Of a stretch of DNA of 64,000 nt, positions 35,689 through 44,394 are shown in pieces. Under the pieces are notes generated by a model. That model was given only the letters and a program-made list of their open reading frames with translations, had not been told where the DNA came from and did not search any database. Positions within the stretch are counted from its first letter, which is position 1, and each line of letters starts with the position of its first letter. Position numbers and translations under genes: made by a program. Source of the stretch: Pseudomonas sp. MWU13-2105 (GTDB lineage: Bacteria > Pseudomonadota > Gammaproteobacteria > Pseudomonadales > Pseudomonadaceae); the NCBI RefSeq assembly GCF_023242315.1, contig NZ_JALLIY010000006.1, positions 305,993-369,992 on the forward strand. The letters are read 5' to 3'.

Positions 35689-37127
35689 GACTGCCGTCCC
35701 TCCATCCATTCAGGCCTGAACAGGTCGAGCGGCAACTCGATACCACGCTTGGCCAGCACATCGCGAAAGGCCGGAATCATGCCGCTGGGCCGATAATCAC
35801 CGAGCACTTCGCCGTGTTCGCCAATGCCACTGCGCGCAAACGAAAAAATCTCGGTCATGGTGATGATCTCGCCCTCCATGCCATTGATCTCCTGCACGCT
35901 GACCAGGCGCCGCTTGCCATCCTCCTGACGCTCCAACTGAATCACCACATCAATGGCCGAAGCAATCTGTTGGCGCATGGCCTTGATCGGGAAAGTCGCA
36001 CCGGTCATCGATACCATGTTCTCGATCCGCCCCAACGCATCGCGCGCGGTATTGGCATGGATCGTGGTCAATGAGCCGTCGTGGCCGGTGTTCATCGCCG
36101 TCAGCATGTCCAGCGCCTCGGCGCCACGTACTTCGCCGATGACAATACGGTCCGGGCGCATCCGCAGACTGTTGCGCACCAATTCGCGCTGGCTCACCTC
36201 GCCACGCCCCTCGATATTCGAAGGACGGGTTTCCAGACGCACCACATGGGGTTGCTGCAGCTGCAGCTCGGCCGAATCTTCAATGGTGACGATCCGCTCG
36301 TTTTGCGGAATAAAGCTGGACAGCACATTGAGCATGGTGGTCTTGCCGCTACCGGTGCCGCCGGAGATCAATACGTTCAAGCGTCCACGCACAATCGCCT
36401 TGAGCAGCAAAGCAATGGCCGGGGTCAAGGTTCCCACCTGGATGAGGCTGTCGGTGTTGAGCAAGTCCACGGCAAAGCGCCGGATCGACATGCTCGGTCC
36501 GTCAATGGCCAGCGGCGGGATAATCGCGTTGACCCGCGAACCATCCTTGAGCCGGGCATCCACCAATGGCGAGGACTCGTCGATGCGCCGTCCCAGGCTG
36601 GAAACAATACGGTCGATGATGTTCAGCAAATGCTGATCGTCGCGAAAGCGCACATCGGTCCGCTGCAACTTGCCGAAGCGCTCGACATAGACCGAGGCAT
36701 GGCCGTTGACCAGGATATCGGACACGCTCTGATCCGCCAGCAACGGCTCCAGCGGGCCAAGACCGAGCACCTCGTCGGTGATCTGCTTGATGATCAACTG
36801 GCGGCTGACCGAACTCACCGGTGCCGAATGCTCATCCAGCAGACGCTGGCAAATATCACGAATCTGCCGGGTCGCTTCGGCCGGCTCAAGCGAGTCGAGC
36901 AAGGACAGGTCCATGACTTTAAGCAATTGCTGATAGATCTTTTCCCGCCACTCGGCCTCCACCGGAGTGACCTGGCTCTTGGTCTCATAAAGAATGTCCG
37001 GCGCTGCACGCTCCCACGCCATCAACGCCTCAGCGGGATCCAGCAGGTCGTCGCCCTGCTGCCCGACCAACGATACGGCGGGTTTGCCGGACTGTTTGCG
37101 CAAGCGGTTACGAAAGTCGCTGATCAT
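35685..37127 (-). CDS. tadA: Tad pilus assembly ATPase TadA (CpaF)
   Basis: This 480-residue protein is a GspE/VirB11-type secretion ATPase of normal TadA length. It has the Walker [10 protein letters not shown] (about 275-283), an Asp box near [10 protein letters not shown], Walker B in [29 protein letters not shown], and the His box [12 protein letters not shown]. It powers Flp polymerisation, and perhaps retraction, from the cytoplasm. It lies between tadZ (3 bp gap) and tadB (4 bp overlap), so it is inside one translationally coupled operon. Confidence 0.96.
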   Translation of the reverse strand: MISDFRNRLRKQSGKPAVSLVGQQGDDLLDPAEALMAWERAAPDILYETKSQVTPVEAEWREKIYQQLLKVMDLSLLDSLEPAEATRQIRDICQRLLDEHSAPVSSVSRQLIIKQITDEVLGLGPLEPLLADQSVSDILVNGHASVYVERFGKLQRTDVRFRDDQHLLNIIDRIVSSLGRRIDESSPLVDARLKDGSRVNAIIPPLAIDGPSMSIRRFAVDLLNTDSLIQVGTLTPAIALLLKAIVRGRLNVLISGGTGSGKTTMLNVLSSFIPQNERIVTIEDSAELQLQQPHVVRLETRPSNIEGRGEVSQRELVRNSLRMRPDRIVIGEVRGAEALDMLTAMNTGHDGSLTTIHANTARDALGRIENMVSMTGATFPIKAMRQQIASAIDVVIQLERQEDGKRRLVSVQEINGMEGEIITMTEIFSFARSGIGEHGEVLGDYRPSGMIPAFRDVLAKRGIELPLDLFRPEWMEGRQS

Positions 37128-37130
37128 GGG

Positions 37131-38351
37131 TTATCCCCTGAAAAAACGGTTGAAGGCGCGTTTGAGCAAGCCTGTGTCCCCGGTCATCCGGTTACCGGCC
37201 AACTGCTCGGTCATCTCGCGCATGGCGACGGTGATTGGAGCCCGCGGTGCTTGTAGCCCCAACGGCACGCCAGAGTTCTGGCTCTGGCTGACCAGATTGA
37301 AGTCGTTGGGCAATTGCAACAGATTCGCGCAACGCAGCGCCTCGCCGATGTCCTTGAGACTGATCGCTGCCGCTTTGTCATAGCGATTGACCACCACCTG
37401 CAATTGATCGCCACGCACGCCCAGGTCTTCGCGAAGAATCCGCAACAGGGAACTGGCATCACGAAGATGGCTGACGCTCTGTTGCACCACGACATAGACC
37501 CGATCCGCCTGCTCCAGCACGGAGCTGGTCAGGTGGTCGATCTGTCGCGGCAGGTCGACCACCACCCAGTCATAGCTTGAGCGGGCCAACTGCAGCAAGG
37601 TATCGAGTTGTTCGGACTGGGCATCCTGCGGCAGGTACAGCTCGCCGGCCCGGCCACCGAGCACATGCAAGGTCGGGCTGAAGTGGCTGCAAAATCCGCG
37701 TAAGGCGACACCGTCCATTGCCTCGACCTGCTGCAATACCTCCAGATGGCTATGCGACTGCGCTACATCCAGGTAATGCGTCACACTGCCAAATTGCAGG
37801 TCCATATCCAGCAACAGGGTATTGCCGCCCTTGACACTGAGCTGATGGGCCAGGTTGCAGGCCAGCAAGGTTGCGCCGGAGCCGCCCTTGGCGCTCATCA
37901 CGGCGACCAGCTTGCCTTCGACCCCACTGCTGACCCGGACCTCCGCGACCAGACGACTCAAGGCCGCCACCAATTCCGTCTCGACGATCGGCTCCGGCAA
38001 GACATCCCGAGCACCGGCCTGCATCGCCAGGCGCATGCCCTCCTGATCACTCAGCGAGCCGCATACCAACAGCGGCGGACGCTCATGGGCCGGACGCTCG
38101 AGCAGTGCCGCCAGTTCCTCACGCCACAAGTGGCTGACACGTACCAACAACAGATCGGGCATCCGTTCCAGACCATAGAGCGGGTCGACATGCCCATTGC
38201 TCACCAGGCGAGTGCTCACTTCCAGGCTCGCTACGCGCTGGCAAACGCTTTGCAGATCACGCAACGCCGTGGCATCACGGCTGCTGATCAGCAATCGCAG
38301 CCCGGGTTTGCCGGTCGCGAAGGTTAACGGAGTTTCCTTTGTATTCAGCAT
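37131..38351 (-). CDS. tadZ: Tad localisation protein TadZ (CpaE), atypical MinD/ParA-like
   Basis: The 406-residue protein has an N-terminal receiver-like domain (about 18-130, with LLLVRVSHLWREEL and QAGARDVLPEP) and a C-terminal MinD/ParA-type domain. The deviant Walker A reads KGGSGATLL, so the usual second lysine (GKT) is replaced by alanine; the first lysine of the deviant motif remains. Such atypical motifs are known in TadZ. It marks the cell pole and recruits the other Tad parts. The ATG at 38351 lies inside the tail of the upstream TadE-like gene (7 bp overlap). Confidence 0.9.
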   Translation of the reverse strand: MLNTKETPLTFATGKPGLRLLISSRDATALRDLQSVCQRVASLEVSTRLVSNGHVDPLYGLERMPDLLLVRVSHLWREELAALLERPAHERPPLLVCGSLSDQEGMRLAMQAGARDVLPEPIVETELVAALSRLVAEVRVSSGVEGKLVAVMSAKGGSGATLLACNLAHQLSVKGGNTLLLDMDLQFGSVTHYLDVAQSHSHLEVLQQVEAMDGVALRGFCSHFSPTLHVLGGRAGELYLPQDAQSEQLDTLLQLARSSYDWVVVDLPRQIDHLTSSVLEQADRVYVVVQQSVSHLRDASSLLRILREDLGVRGDQLQVVVNRYDKAAAISLKDIGEALRCANLLQLPNDFNLVSQSQNSGVPLGLQAPRAPITVAMREMTEQLAGNRMTGDTGLLKRAFNRFFRG

Positions 38352-38839
38352 GGAGTGACCTCCCCTGATTCGGAATGATGCCCAAGGGCTTCGCGTGGCA
38401 AGGTCGCCCTGAAGGTGGGCAAGGTAATAGGTACGCCAAACCCGGGAATGAACATATTGAATACGTAGCCCTGCAGGCTCAGTTGGACATAACGGATGGC
38501 ACGGAAGCCCGTGGCACTGGTGGTGTCGGTGGGGTTGGCCACCACGGCACCGTTGCTGTCCAGATAGGTCAGCGTCAGGTTGCCGGTGTTCAGATTGCTG
38601 ATCAGCGGGCTCGAACCGGTGTTGCCCGCAGCATTGAAGATCGCCCGCTGCAAGACGATCGGATCGCTGATATTGCACACCGCCGCCAGGCGCGCGCCGC
38701 GCCGCACGGATTCATCAAGGGCATTCACGGTGAAGTACAGGCGGCCCATTTCCAGCACGCCGAACAACAGAATGAACACCAGCAAGCCGATGAAGGCGAA
38801 CTCCACCACATATACCCCGCGCATCTGTCTGCAATTCAT
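38345..38839 (-). CDS. TadE/TadF-like pseudopilin
   Basis: 164 residues. An N-terminal MRGVYVVEFAFIGLLVFILLFGVLEMGRLYFTVNALDESVRRGAR segment is seen from residue 6 (described in two parts: the processing site G-VYVVEF near 8-13 and the hydrophobic stalk about 13-33). The prepilin peptidase next door probably cleaves after the glycine. The globular part follows. The ATG at 38839 overlaps the stop of the upstream TadE-like gene as ATGA. Minor pseudopilins of this type are needed for Flp pilus assembly. Which one corresponds to TadF is open. Confidence 0.85.
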   Translation of the reverse strand: MNCRQMRGVYVVEFAFIGLLVFILLFGVLEMGRLYFTVNALDESVRRGARLAAVCNISDPIVLQRAIFNAAGNTGSSPLISNLNTGNLTLTYLDSNGAVVANPTDTTSATGFRAIRYVQLSLQGYVFNMFIPGFGVPITLPTFRATLPREALGHHSESGEVTPC

Positions 38840-39318
38840 CACAGAACCCTCATGACAGTCGTGGCGACCAGCGGAATACTCAGCGCAATCGGAGTGGGAA
38901 ACAGTCCTCTGATCGAGCCGGTACAATTGCCTGCGCCGATCACCGGGCAGAAGGTATAGGTAATGGTGACCTGCACATGGTCGGTGCCCAGTGCGGAGAC
39001 CGCCACATTTGCGCTCGTCAGCCCCGACACCACCGCGGTCCCGGTACTGGCGGGCACGCCATAGACCGCCACGTTTTTCGTTTGGGTCAGCAGCGTGCTG
39101 CTCAGCGCAACGGTGCCGAGTGTCGAGTTCCAGGCCTGGCTGGCCACGTAACGGCTGGCATCGCGGCTGGCCTGTAGCAGGGTGTTGTACTGAAACAGCA
39201 TTCGGCCAAACTCACCGAGGGCCAGTAACAGCAGCAACAGCAACGGCAGGAGCAAAGTGAATTCGACCAAGGCCACTCCTTGTTGGCCCCTTGCTTGTTT
39301 AAATGCATGAAGTGCCAT
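38839..39318 (-). CDS. TadE-like pseudopilin
   Basis: 159 residues, with the TadE motif GVALVEFTLLLPLLLLLLLALGEFGRMLF starting near residue 14: cleavage glycine, Glu at +5 after the processing site, then a hydrophobic stalk. ASRDASRYVAS follows, as in TadE domains. A pair of cysteines sits in TFCPVIGAGNC near the C-terminus. It is coupled to the next pseudopilin by ATGA and starts 8 bp after the TadG-like gene. Its product is likely a minor component at the base of the Flp pilus. Confidence 0.88.
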   Translation of the reverse strand: MALHAFKQARGQQGVALVEFTLLLPLLLLLLLALGEFGRMLFQYNTLLQASRDASRYVASQAWNSTLGTVALSSTLLTQTKNVAVYGVPASTGTAVVSGLTSANVAVSALGTDHVQVTITYTFCPVIGAGNCTGSIRGLFPTPIALSIPLVATTVMRVL

Positions 39319-39326
39319 GACGCCCC

Positions 39327-40667
39327 CTACGAGTCGTTGCTCGGAGTGCCGCTGCCATTGATATAGGTTTTGTAGAGCTGAATGATCTGCGGACCGGAAT
39401 CACCCGAAGGATTGGGACCTGGTACGTTGTCGCCTTCGCACTCCTGGACGAACTGGCCAAAGATCTCCGAAGTACTTCCCGTGCTACCGGCCGGCTGCAC
39501 CACGAAATAGCAGCCAAAGCCCAAGACCGGAATCGAGGTAGCGCCATTGTTCTGCCCAGTGCAGTTGCCAATCACGACTTTCAGCATCCGTCGCTCATAG
39601 ACCCCACCGCTCTGGCAACCCGTGCCAACGCCGGCGACACACCCGGCCGAACTCGCCAGCCAGTCGTTATAGCCAAGCACCGCCTTGCCGCCAGCGGTGA
39701 GCGTGCCGTTGTTCGATATGACGGGCTGGCCCTGGTATTCCGCGCGGTTGTTTGCACTGTTCCAGGTGATCACGGGCGTGCTGTAGCTAACGATCAGGTC
39801 TGGCGGATAGTCCGTGGCGCTGACCGGTCCGTTGTACTGACCGAAACGGGTATTCAAACCCTGGGCCGTCGGGCCGACCTTGTTGCCCGGCGCGGTCGTG
39901 ACATTTTTTCCGACGCTGGGACACTCCAAGCCGCCTCCGGCCAGGTCATCCCTGACCGTACTGCCACCCGACCCAAAATCGAGCAGTTGAAAGTTGCCTG
40001 GGCCAATCGCGGACGAAGTGCCAGAGGCCGTTTTCATATCCTGCAAATCACCGAAGTGATAGCCCCAGAACATACCGGTGCTCGGGCTGTACTTGGTCGG
40101 GTCACCACAGACCATCAGCGGTGCGAGATCACAGGGGCTGGTGGGGCTGGGTCCAGCGGTGGCCATCGCCGCCACCGCCTTGCTGCCCAGGCCGCCACCG
40201 CCGAATAGCTGGGCGAATCTCCAGAAAAACCCGCTCAGGCGATAGTTCGATACCGTTACCCGGACATAAGTGGCATTCGCCGGCCCCGGATAGGAGAACG
40301 GCCCATAGACGCTGTTGGCCAGTTCCACCACCGCGAAGCTGCCGGCGCTGCCGCCGATGGCCGTGGCCAATTCGCTGTTACCGGTGGCATTGGCATTCAA
40401 CGTCAGCGTATTCAGCGCGGCAGTGCGGGTGGTGCTGGCAATGCCGGTACCGCCGGTGACCTGACTCAGGGTTTTGGCGCCACTCAGGGCCGCGGCGTCC
40501 ACCGCATTTTGCAGGCGGGTCTTGTTCAGCAGCAGGTGGCCGCCGTCCAGCGCCAATGCCGCCATGATGCCGATCGCCGCCAACGCAATCACCATCAGTA
40601 CGGTCACCGATCCCCGCTGGCGCCTGGGCGTTACCAAAAACGGCTGTTGAATTCGAGGACACATCAT
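39327..40667 (-). CDS. tadG: TadG-like protein of the Tad locus
   Basis: 446 residues. The N-terminus QRGSVTVLMVIALAAIGIMAALALDGG is the TadG/TadE-type membrane segment (about 18-40), followed by LLNKTRLQNAVDAAALSGAK, which is diagnostic of the putative Flp pilus-assembly TadG N-terminal domain. The remainder is a large extracytoplasmic domain with several cysteines that may form disulfides (SPCDLAPLMVCGD, AGCVAGVGTGCQSG). Two adjacent ATGs (40667, 40664) follow GAGGGA; either may be used. No von Willebrand A MIDAS motif is obvious, unlike some TadG proteins. Confidence 0.85.
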   Translation of the reverse strand: MMCPRIQQPFLVTPRRQRGSVTVLMVIALAAIGIMAALALDGGHLLLNKTRLQNAVDAAALSGAKTLSQVTGGTGIASTTRTAALNTLTLNANATGNSELATAIGGSAGSFAVVELANSVYGPFSYPGPANATYVRVTVSNYRLSGFFWRFAQLFGGGGLGSKAVAAMATAGPSPTSPCDLAPLMVCGDPTKYSPSTGMFWGYHFGDLQDMKTASGTSSAIGPGNFQLLDFGSGGSTVRDDLAGGGLECPSVGKNVTTAPGNKVGPTAQGLNTRFGQYNGPVSATDYPPDLIVSYSTPVITWNSANNRAEYQGQPVISNNGTLTAGGKAVLGYNDWLASSAGCVAGVGTGCQSGGVYERRMLKVVIGNCTGQNNGATSIPVLGFGCYFVVQPAGSTGSTSEIFGQFVQECEGDNVPGPNPSGDSGPQIIQLYKTYINGSGTPSNDS

Positions 40668-40723
40668 CAATCCCTCACTTGCCGATAGCATCGCCTGGCG
40701 GTCCAGGCACCTATTACGTCCTG

Positions 40724-41530
40724 TCAGTGCACGTTGACTACATGGGCTTCGGTGCCACGGATAACGGTGATAGTGCCGCCGCCACCGTTGCTGCGGTGCA
40801 CCACGTGTCTTGGCGCCGTTTCAGTGACCATTGCGACGGTCTGCACAACTGGCGCGACAGTCGTCGGCTTTTTCTCGCTGTTCAGCGGATTGCGCAGGGC
40901 CAGTTGCAACTTTCCTTCGGTCTGCGCCGTGACCAGGGATTCCGCCTCGGCGGCGGTCATTTCCAGTGTTACCGCACGCACCACCACCGGCTGCGTCTTG
41001 TCGGTGCCCGCGGTCTGATCCACCGCCAACACTCGCAAGTTCTCGAGGATGGTCCTGGACACGGCATTGTTGCCATTGCCATCGGCGTGCTTGGTTGCCA
41101 GCACATCGACCCGGTTACCTGGCAACAGGAACCCGCCGACACCGACCACATCGTCCACCCGTACCGAAATGGCGCGTTTGTCGGGTGCAATCAGCGAAGC
41201 CAATGTGCTGCCACCCAAGTGCTCGCTCAGTCGTGCACCGCGCACGATGTCACCGCGCAGAATGTCGAACGTGGCGATCTTGCCCACCGCCTTGTCGCTG
41301 GAATCGAAGGCATCGTCCGGGATCGTGTCCATGGGCATGCGTACGGTCGTGACCTGTTGGGCCTCGACCATCTGCCCGAAAGGAATCTCGACCGTGGCGA
41401 CGACCACGCTGCGCAGGTGATCATCCGGGCTGGCATTGAGCCGTGCGCTCAGCCAGGAGTTGGCCATCCAGGCGGCTCCCAGGCCCATGACCAGGGAAAT
41501 ACCAATCAGGGTTGCGGTACGAGAGCTCAT
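40724..41530 (-). CDS. rcpC: Flp pilus assembly protein RcpC (CpaB)
   Basis: This 268-residue protein has an N-terminal membrane anchor (about 7-28) and an SAF domain (about 42-105, VVVATVEIPFGQMVEAQQVTTVRMP) plus the CpaB region with RAISVRVDDVVGVGGFLLPGNRVDVLAT. RcpC lies in the periplasm and works with the secretin RcpA. Here it is 8 kb from rcpA and on the opposite strand. It is preceded by an AAA+ ATPase gene (15 bp gap) and followed by tadG (56 bp). Confidence 0.93.
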   Translation of the reverse strand: MSSRTATLIGISLVMGLGAAWMANSWLSARLNASPDDHLRSVVVATVEIPFGQMVEAQQVTTVRMPMDTIPDDAFDSSDKAVGKIATFDILRGDIVRGARLSEHLGGSTLASLIAPDKRAISVRVDDVVGVGGFLLPGNRVDVLATKHADGNGNNAVSRTILENLRVLAVDQTAGTDKTQPVVVRAVTLEMTAAEAESLVTAQTEGKLQLALRNPLNSEKKPTTVAPVVQTVAMVTETAPRHVVHRSNGGGGTITVIRGTEAHVVNVH

Positions 41531-41545
41531 ATCTGTATCTCCTAC

Positions 41546-42874
41546 TCAAAGAAAGTCGAGCTGGACGAAGTAGTTGCGCCAGGCCCATTCCAGTTCCTGC
41601 GGCGACAGTGGTCCGGAACCGCCCTGGTAACGCTGGCGATCGAGCGCCATGCTCAGGAGATCACGGGGATGGCAAGGCACCAGGGGCATGCCTTCAACGG
41701 CGTAAAGTTTCTGCAGGGCATAACGCACCAGCGTCGGGTCATAGCGAATGCCCAGGCGCTCGGACTCCTGCTGCCAGATCCGTTCGTACTCATCGGGCTT
41801 CAGGTAGCCGAATTGCAGCTTGTAGCCAATCCGCCGCAGGAAGGCCTCGTCGGCCAACTCCAGGGGATTGAGGTTGGTGGAGAACACCAGAATCAGATCG
41901 AACGGCAGCTCGCAATGCCGGCCGCCGCCGAGGTTGAGGAAATCGCGCTTCTCCTCCATCGGGACGATCCAGCGATTCAACAGCTCGGCGGGCGCCATGC
42001 GCTGGCGGCCCATGTCATCGATGATGAACAGGCCATTGCTGGCCTTGAGCTGCAAGGCGGCCTGGTACTGGCGGGTGAAGGGGTCATAACGGACGTCCAG
42101 TTGCTCCATGCTCAACTCACCGCCGGTGATGACGATAGGGCGTTTGCAGCAAAGCAGGCGACGGTCGATCCCCTCGTTGAGCATCAGATTGTTCTGTTGA
42201 CCGTGGTCATCCAGGCGCTGATGCACCTGAGGGTCATAAATCTCGATCACCGACTCATTGATCACGATGGCCTGGGGCACCCAGATGGCTTCGGCAAACA
42301 GGCGAATCAAGCGACTGCTGACATAGGTCTTGCCGGTACCCGCGGGGCCATAAATCATGATCGCGCGCCCGGAGTTCAACGCCACACCGAGTTGATCAAG
42401 CATCCCCTCGGAGAGCACTATGCCGGTCAGCGCCGTGCGCATATCGTGGGCATTGATGTGTCCGTGGTGAATGGTCTGGATCTTGAGCAGGGAGCGATAG
42501 GTGCTCACCGGGAACGGTGCCGCACCGATATAACCGCTGCGCGACAGGGCATCGCGAGCGGCACCGCGACCGCGCTCAGTCAGGCCATAACGCAGCGATT
42601 GCCCGCCCGTTTGTGCGCCCAGCTGACCCAGCACCTCGACCCGCCCATCCTTGCGTAGAAACGCCAGGATCTCTTCCATGACCGCACCGGTCAGCGCCAG
42701 GCGTTCCACCAGCCGCGACATGTCCAGCACGCCGGCGTCGTACAAGTGCTTGCACACCAACTCGCCGAGAAAACTATCCGTCAGGCCCGTCTCGCTGATA
42801 GTGCACGGCTGGGGGGCCAGTCGCTGCACCGCTTCTCGCTCACTGTGGTAGGCATCACTCTCGACGACGTGCAT
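41546..42874 (-). CDS. AAA+ ATPase embedded in the Tad locus
   Basis: 442 residues, cytoplasmic. An N-terminal helical region (about 1-110, resembling winged-helix tandem) precedes an AAA+ core with Walker A GPAGTGKT (near 188-195), Walker B LFIIDDMG (about 284-291) and a sensor-1 asparagine in LVFSTNLNP. GGGAGG lies before the ATG at 42874. Similar ATPases occur in some Pseudomonas Tad loci, but I know of no tested role; it is not TadA, which is separate. Position between the prepilin peptidase (2 bp) and rcpC suggests a part in assembly or in remodelling a Tad component. Confidence 0.85.
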   Translation of the reverse strand: MHVVESDAYHSEREAVQRLAPQPCTISETGLTDSFLGELVCKHLYDAGVLDMSRLVERLALTGAVMEEILAFLRKDGRVEVLGQLGAQTGGQSLRYGLTERGRGAARDALSRSGYIGAAPFPVSTYRSLLKIQTIHHGHINAHDMRTALTGIVLSEGMLDQLGVALNSGRAIMIYGPAGTGKTYVSSRLIRLFAEAIWVPQAIVINESVIEIYDPQVHQRLDDHGQQNNLMLNEGIDRRLLCCKRPIVITGGELSMEQLDVRYDPFTRQYQAALQLKASNGLFIIDDMGRQRMAPAELLNRWIVPMEEKRDFLNLGGGRHCELPFDLILVFSTNLNPLELADEAFLRRIGYKLQFGYLKPDEYERIWQQESERLGIRYDPTLVRYALQKLYAVEGMPLVPCHPRDLLSMALDRQRYQGGSGPLSPQELEWAWRNYFVQLDFL

Positions 42875-42876
42875 GA

Positions 42877-43407
42877 CTAACCTCCCAAGCCATTGGCAAA
42901 GAGTTGCCAATGGACGGTGTTTAAAGTACCGAGCAAAATGGCAATCGAATAAGGGAACGGCTTGCCGGCCACTTCATCCGAAGTCGGCGCCAGGTAGGCC
43001 TGCGCCCTCAGAATCAGCCAATAGCGCCCCAGGGTCTTAAACAATTGACCGCGAACCAGCACTATCAGAAAACCGCACACGCCACCGGCGATCAGGCTGA
43101 ATAACGCGGCCCATATCGCGTAATGGAAGGGTAAAAAACTACCGACCACGGCCATCAATTTGACGTCGCCAGCGGCCATGCCACCGAGCGCGTACATGGG
43201 CAGGAACAGCGCAAAACAGATCAAGATGCCTGACAGGCTGTCGCCCAATCCGCTTACCCCCCCTGTATACATCTGACCGACCAATCCCAAGGCAAGTCCC
43301 AACAGGACCAGGGTGTTGGGAATACGGTGGTGCAGCAGATCGCTCACCACCGCCACGCCCAGCAGTCCTATCAGCAAAACAGTCGAAATCAGCATTTCCG
43401 TGGACAT
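42877..43407 (-). CDS. tadV: Flp prepilin peptidase TadV/FppA (CpaA)
   Basis: This 176-residue protein is a short A24 prepilin peptidase with about five membrane helices and no methylase domain. The two catalytic aspartates are in VVSDLLHHRIPN (D23) and in GGMAAGDVKLMAVVGSFLP (a GxGD variant, AGD). It cuts the leader of Flp and the TadE-like pseudopilins at the inner membrane. It lies 28 bp downstream of the first flp gene. Confidence 0.93.
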   Translation of the reverse strand: MSTEMLISTVLLIGLLGVAVVSDLLHHRIPNTLVLLGLALGLVGQMYTGGVSGLGDSLSGILICFALFLPMYALGGMAAGDVKLMAVVGSFLPFHYAIWAALFSLIAGGVCGFLIVLVRGQLFKTLGRYWLILRAQAYLAPTSDEVAGKPFPYSIAILLGTLNTVHWQLFANGLGG

Positions 43408-43435
43408 GGGGCTTCTCCCTACAAGGGATTAATCG

Positions 43436-43630
43436 TCAGCAGGCAAGGTTGCTATTGACGATTTGGCACAGTGCCGTGATCTTGGCATTCACGCTGCCGC
43501 CAAGTAGTGTGAAGGCGACAGCCACCGCGACTGTAATCAACCCACCCGCCACCGCGTATTCCACAATGGTCAGGCCATCCTCATCTTTGACGAACTTGCG
43601 CAGTGAAGTTCCTATTGTTTGCAGAGTCAT
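43436..43630 (-). CDS. flp: Flp-type pilin, copy 1
   Basis: 64 residues. The leader up to ...KDEDG is followed by the cleaved N-terminus LTIVEYAVAGGLITVAVAVAF, with Glu at +5 and Tyr at +6 as in Flp pilins (processing after G19). The hydrophobic helix spans about 20-42, and the short tail ends with two cysteines (C-QIVNSNLA-C). AGGAGAG precedes the ATG. It is the second of two tandem flp genes, 157 bp after copy 2. Which copy is the main pilin is not evident. Confidence 0.94.
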   Translation of the reverse strand: MTLQTIGTSLRKFVKDEDGLTIVEYAVAGGLITVAVAVAFTLLGGSVNAKITALCQIVNSNLAC

Positions 43631-43787
43631 GTTTCTCTCCTACTCCAGCAGTAAAACCGCTCAGAACATAGGTTGGTAGAGGTGACGCGAAGCCCATTGA
43701 TAAAGTTGCCCGGCAGCCTCATCAGCAAAGATAAAAACAGCCGCCTGTTCCATGGGCATCGCCGTGCCAGCCAACGGCCATTGCCTG

Positions 43788-43979
43788 TCAGCAGGCAGCA
43801 CCTTTGACCGCGGCACACAGCGCTGTAATTTGGGTATTCACCGCGCCACCCAACTTCACGAATATAGCCGCAACAGCCACTGTGATTAACCCACCAGCCA
43901 CTGCGTACTCCACGATGGTCAGGCCGTTTTCATCTTTGGCGAACTTCATTACCGAAGTTTTGATTGTTTGCAGAGTCAT
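43788..43979 (-). CDS. flp: Flp-type pilin, copy 2 (promoter-proximal)
   Basis: 63 residues from ATG 43979 (GAGG upstream). The leader MTLQTIKTSVMKFAKDENG is cut before LTIVEYAVAGGLITVAVAAI, closely like copy 1. The tail has two cysteines (C-AAVKGAA-C). As first gene of the minus-strand Tad operon it should be the most strongly expressed. The 157-bp spacer to copy 1 holds inverted segments (GGCAATGGCCGTTGGCTGGCA) that could slow or trim the transcript, a common way to raise pilin over machinery. Confidence 0.94.
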   Translation of the reverse strand: MTLQTIKTSVMKFAKDENGLTIVEYAVAGGLITVAVAAIFVKLGGAVNTQITALCAAVKGAAC

Positions 43980-44394
43980 TTTGCACACCTCATTTTCGAT
44001 AGTTGCTCTTCCGGGGAAAGCAGCTCTTTTTGCACTGCTTGTGGCTACCTTAGTCAGGGCAACACCAAGAGGGTTAGGAGGATTTTGCGTATCGCTAGGA
44101 CTTTTTTGCGGGCATGGCCAATGAGCGGGTTATTGGCCCCAGCGGAAGGGAAAGCAAAGGTTGAAACAAGAAGTGGCTCGCCAATAGCACTTCCGTGATT
44201 CACAAGCGACGAACGGTTAATCCTGAGTGCAACGCCAACACGCCGATAAACAACTGTCCGGCCCCGACCACCAGGCAAGATATGGTTCATATAGAACTAA
44301 AACAAAATTTCCTTAGCATGATTCAGTCTGAAAAATGATATCAAATTGACAATACTACTCAGTGGATGGCGGCACGCACCTCAGAGCCCAGCAC
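43980..44394. other. Divergent control region between flp and the AraC gene, 415 bp
   Basis: No gene is seen. This is the only space for the promoters of the Tad minus-strand operon and of the AraC regulator, and it turns AT-rich toward the AraC side (about 44280-44360: ATATAGAACTAAAACAAAAT, TTGACAATACTACT). TTGACA at 44346 on the plus strand lies close to the AraC start and could be a -35, but a matching -10 at 17 bp is not clear. No operator was identified with confidence. Confidence 0.5.

Noticed and set aside
36081..37256. 391-codon open frame on the plus strand
   Set aside because: Antisense of tadA, whose motifs are clear on the minus strand.
40679..42658. 659-codon open frame on the plus strand
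   Set aside because: It is the antisense of rcpC and the AAA+ ATPase. High GC keeps the opposite frame open; there is no ribosome site or known family.
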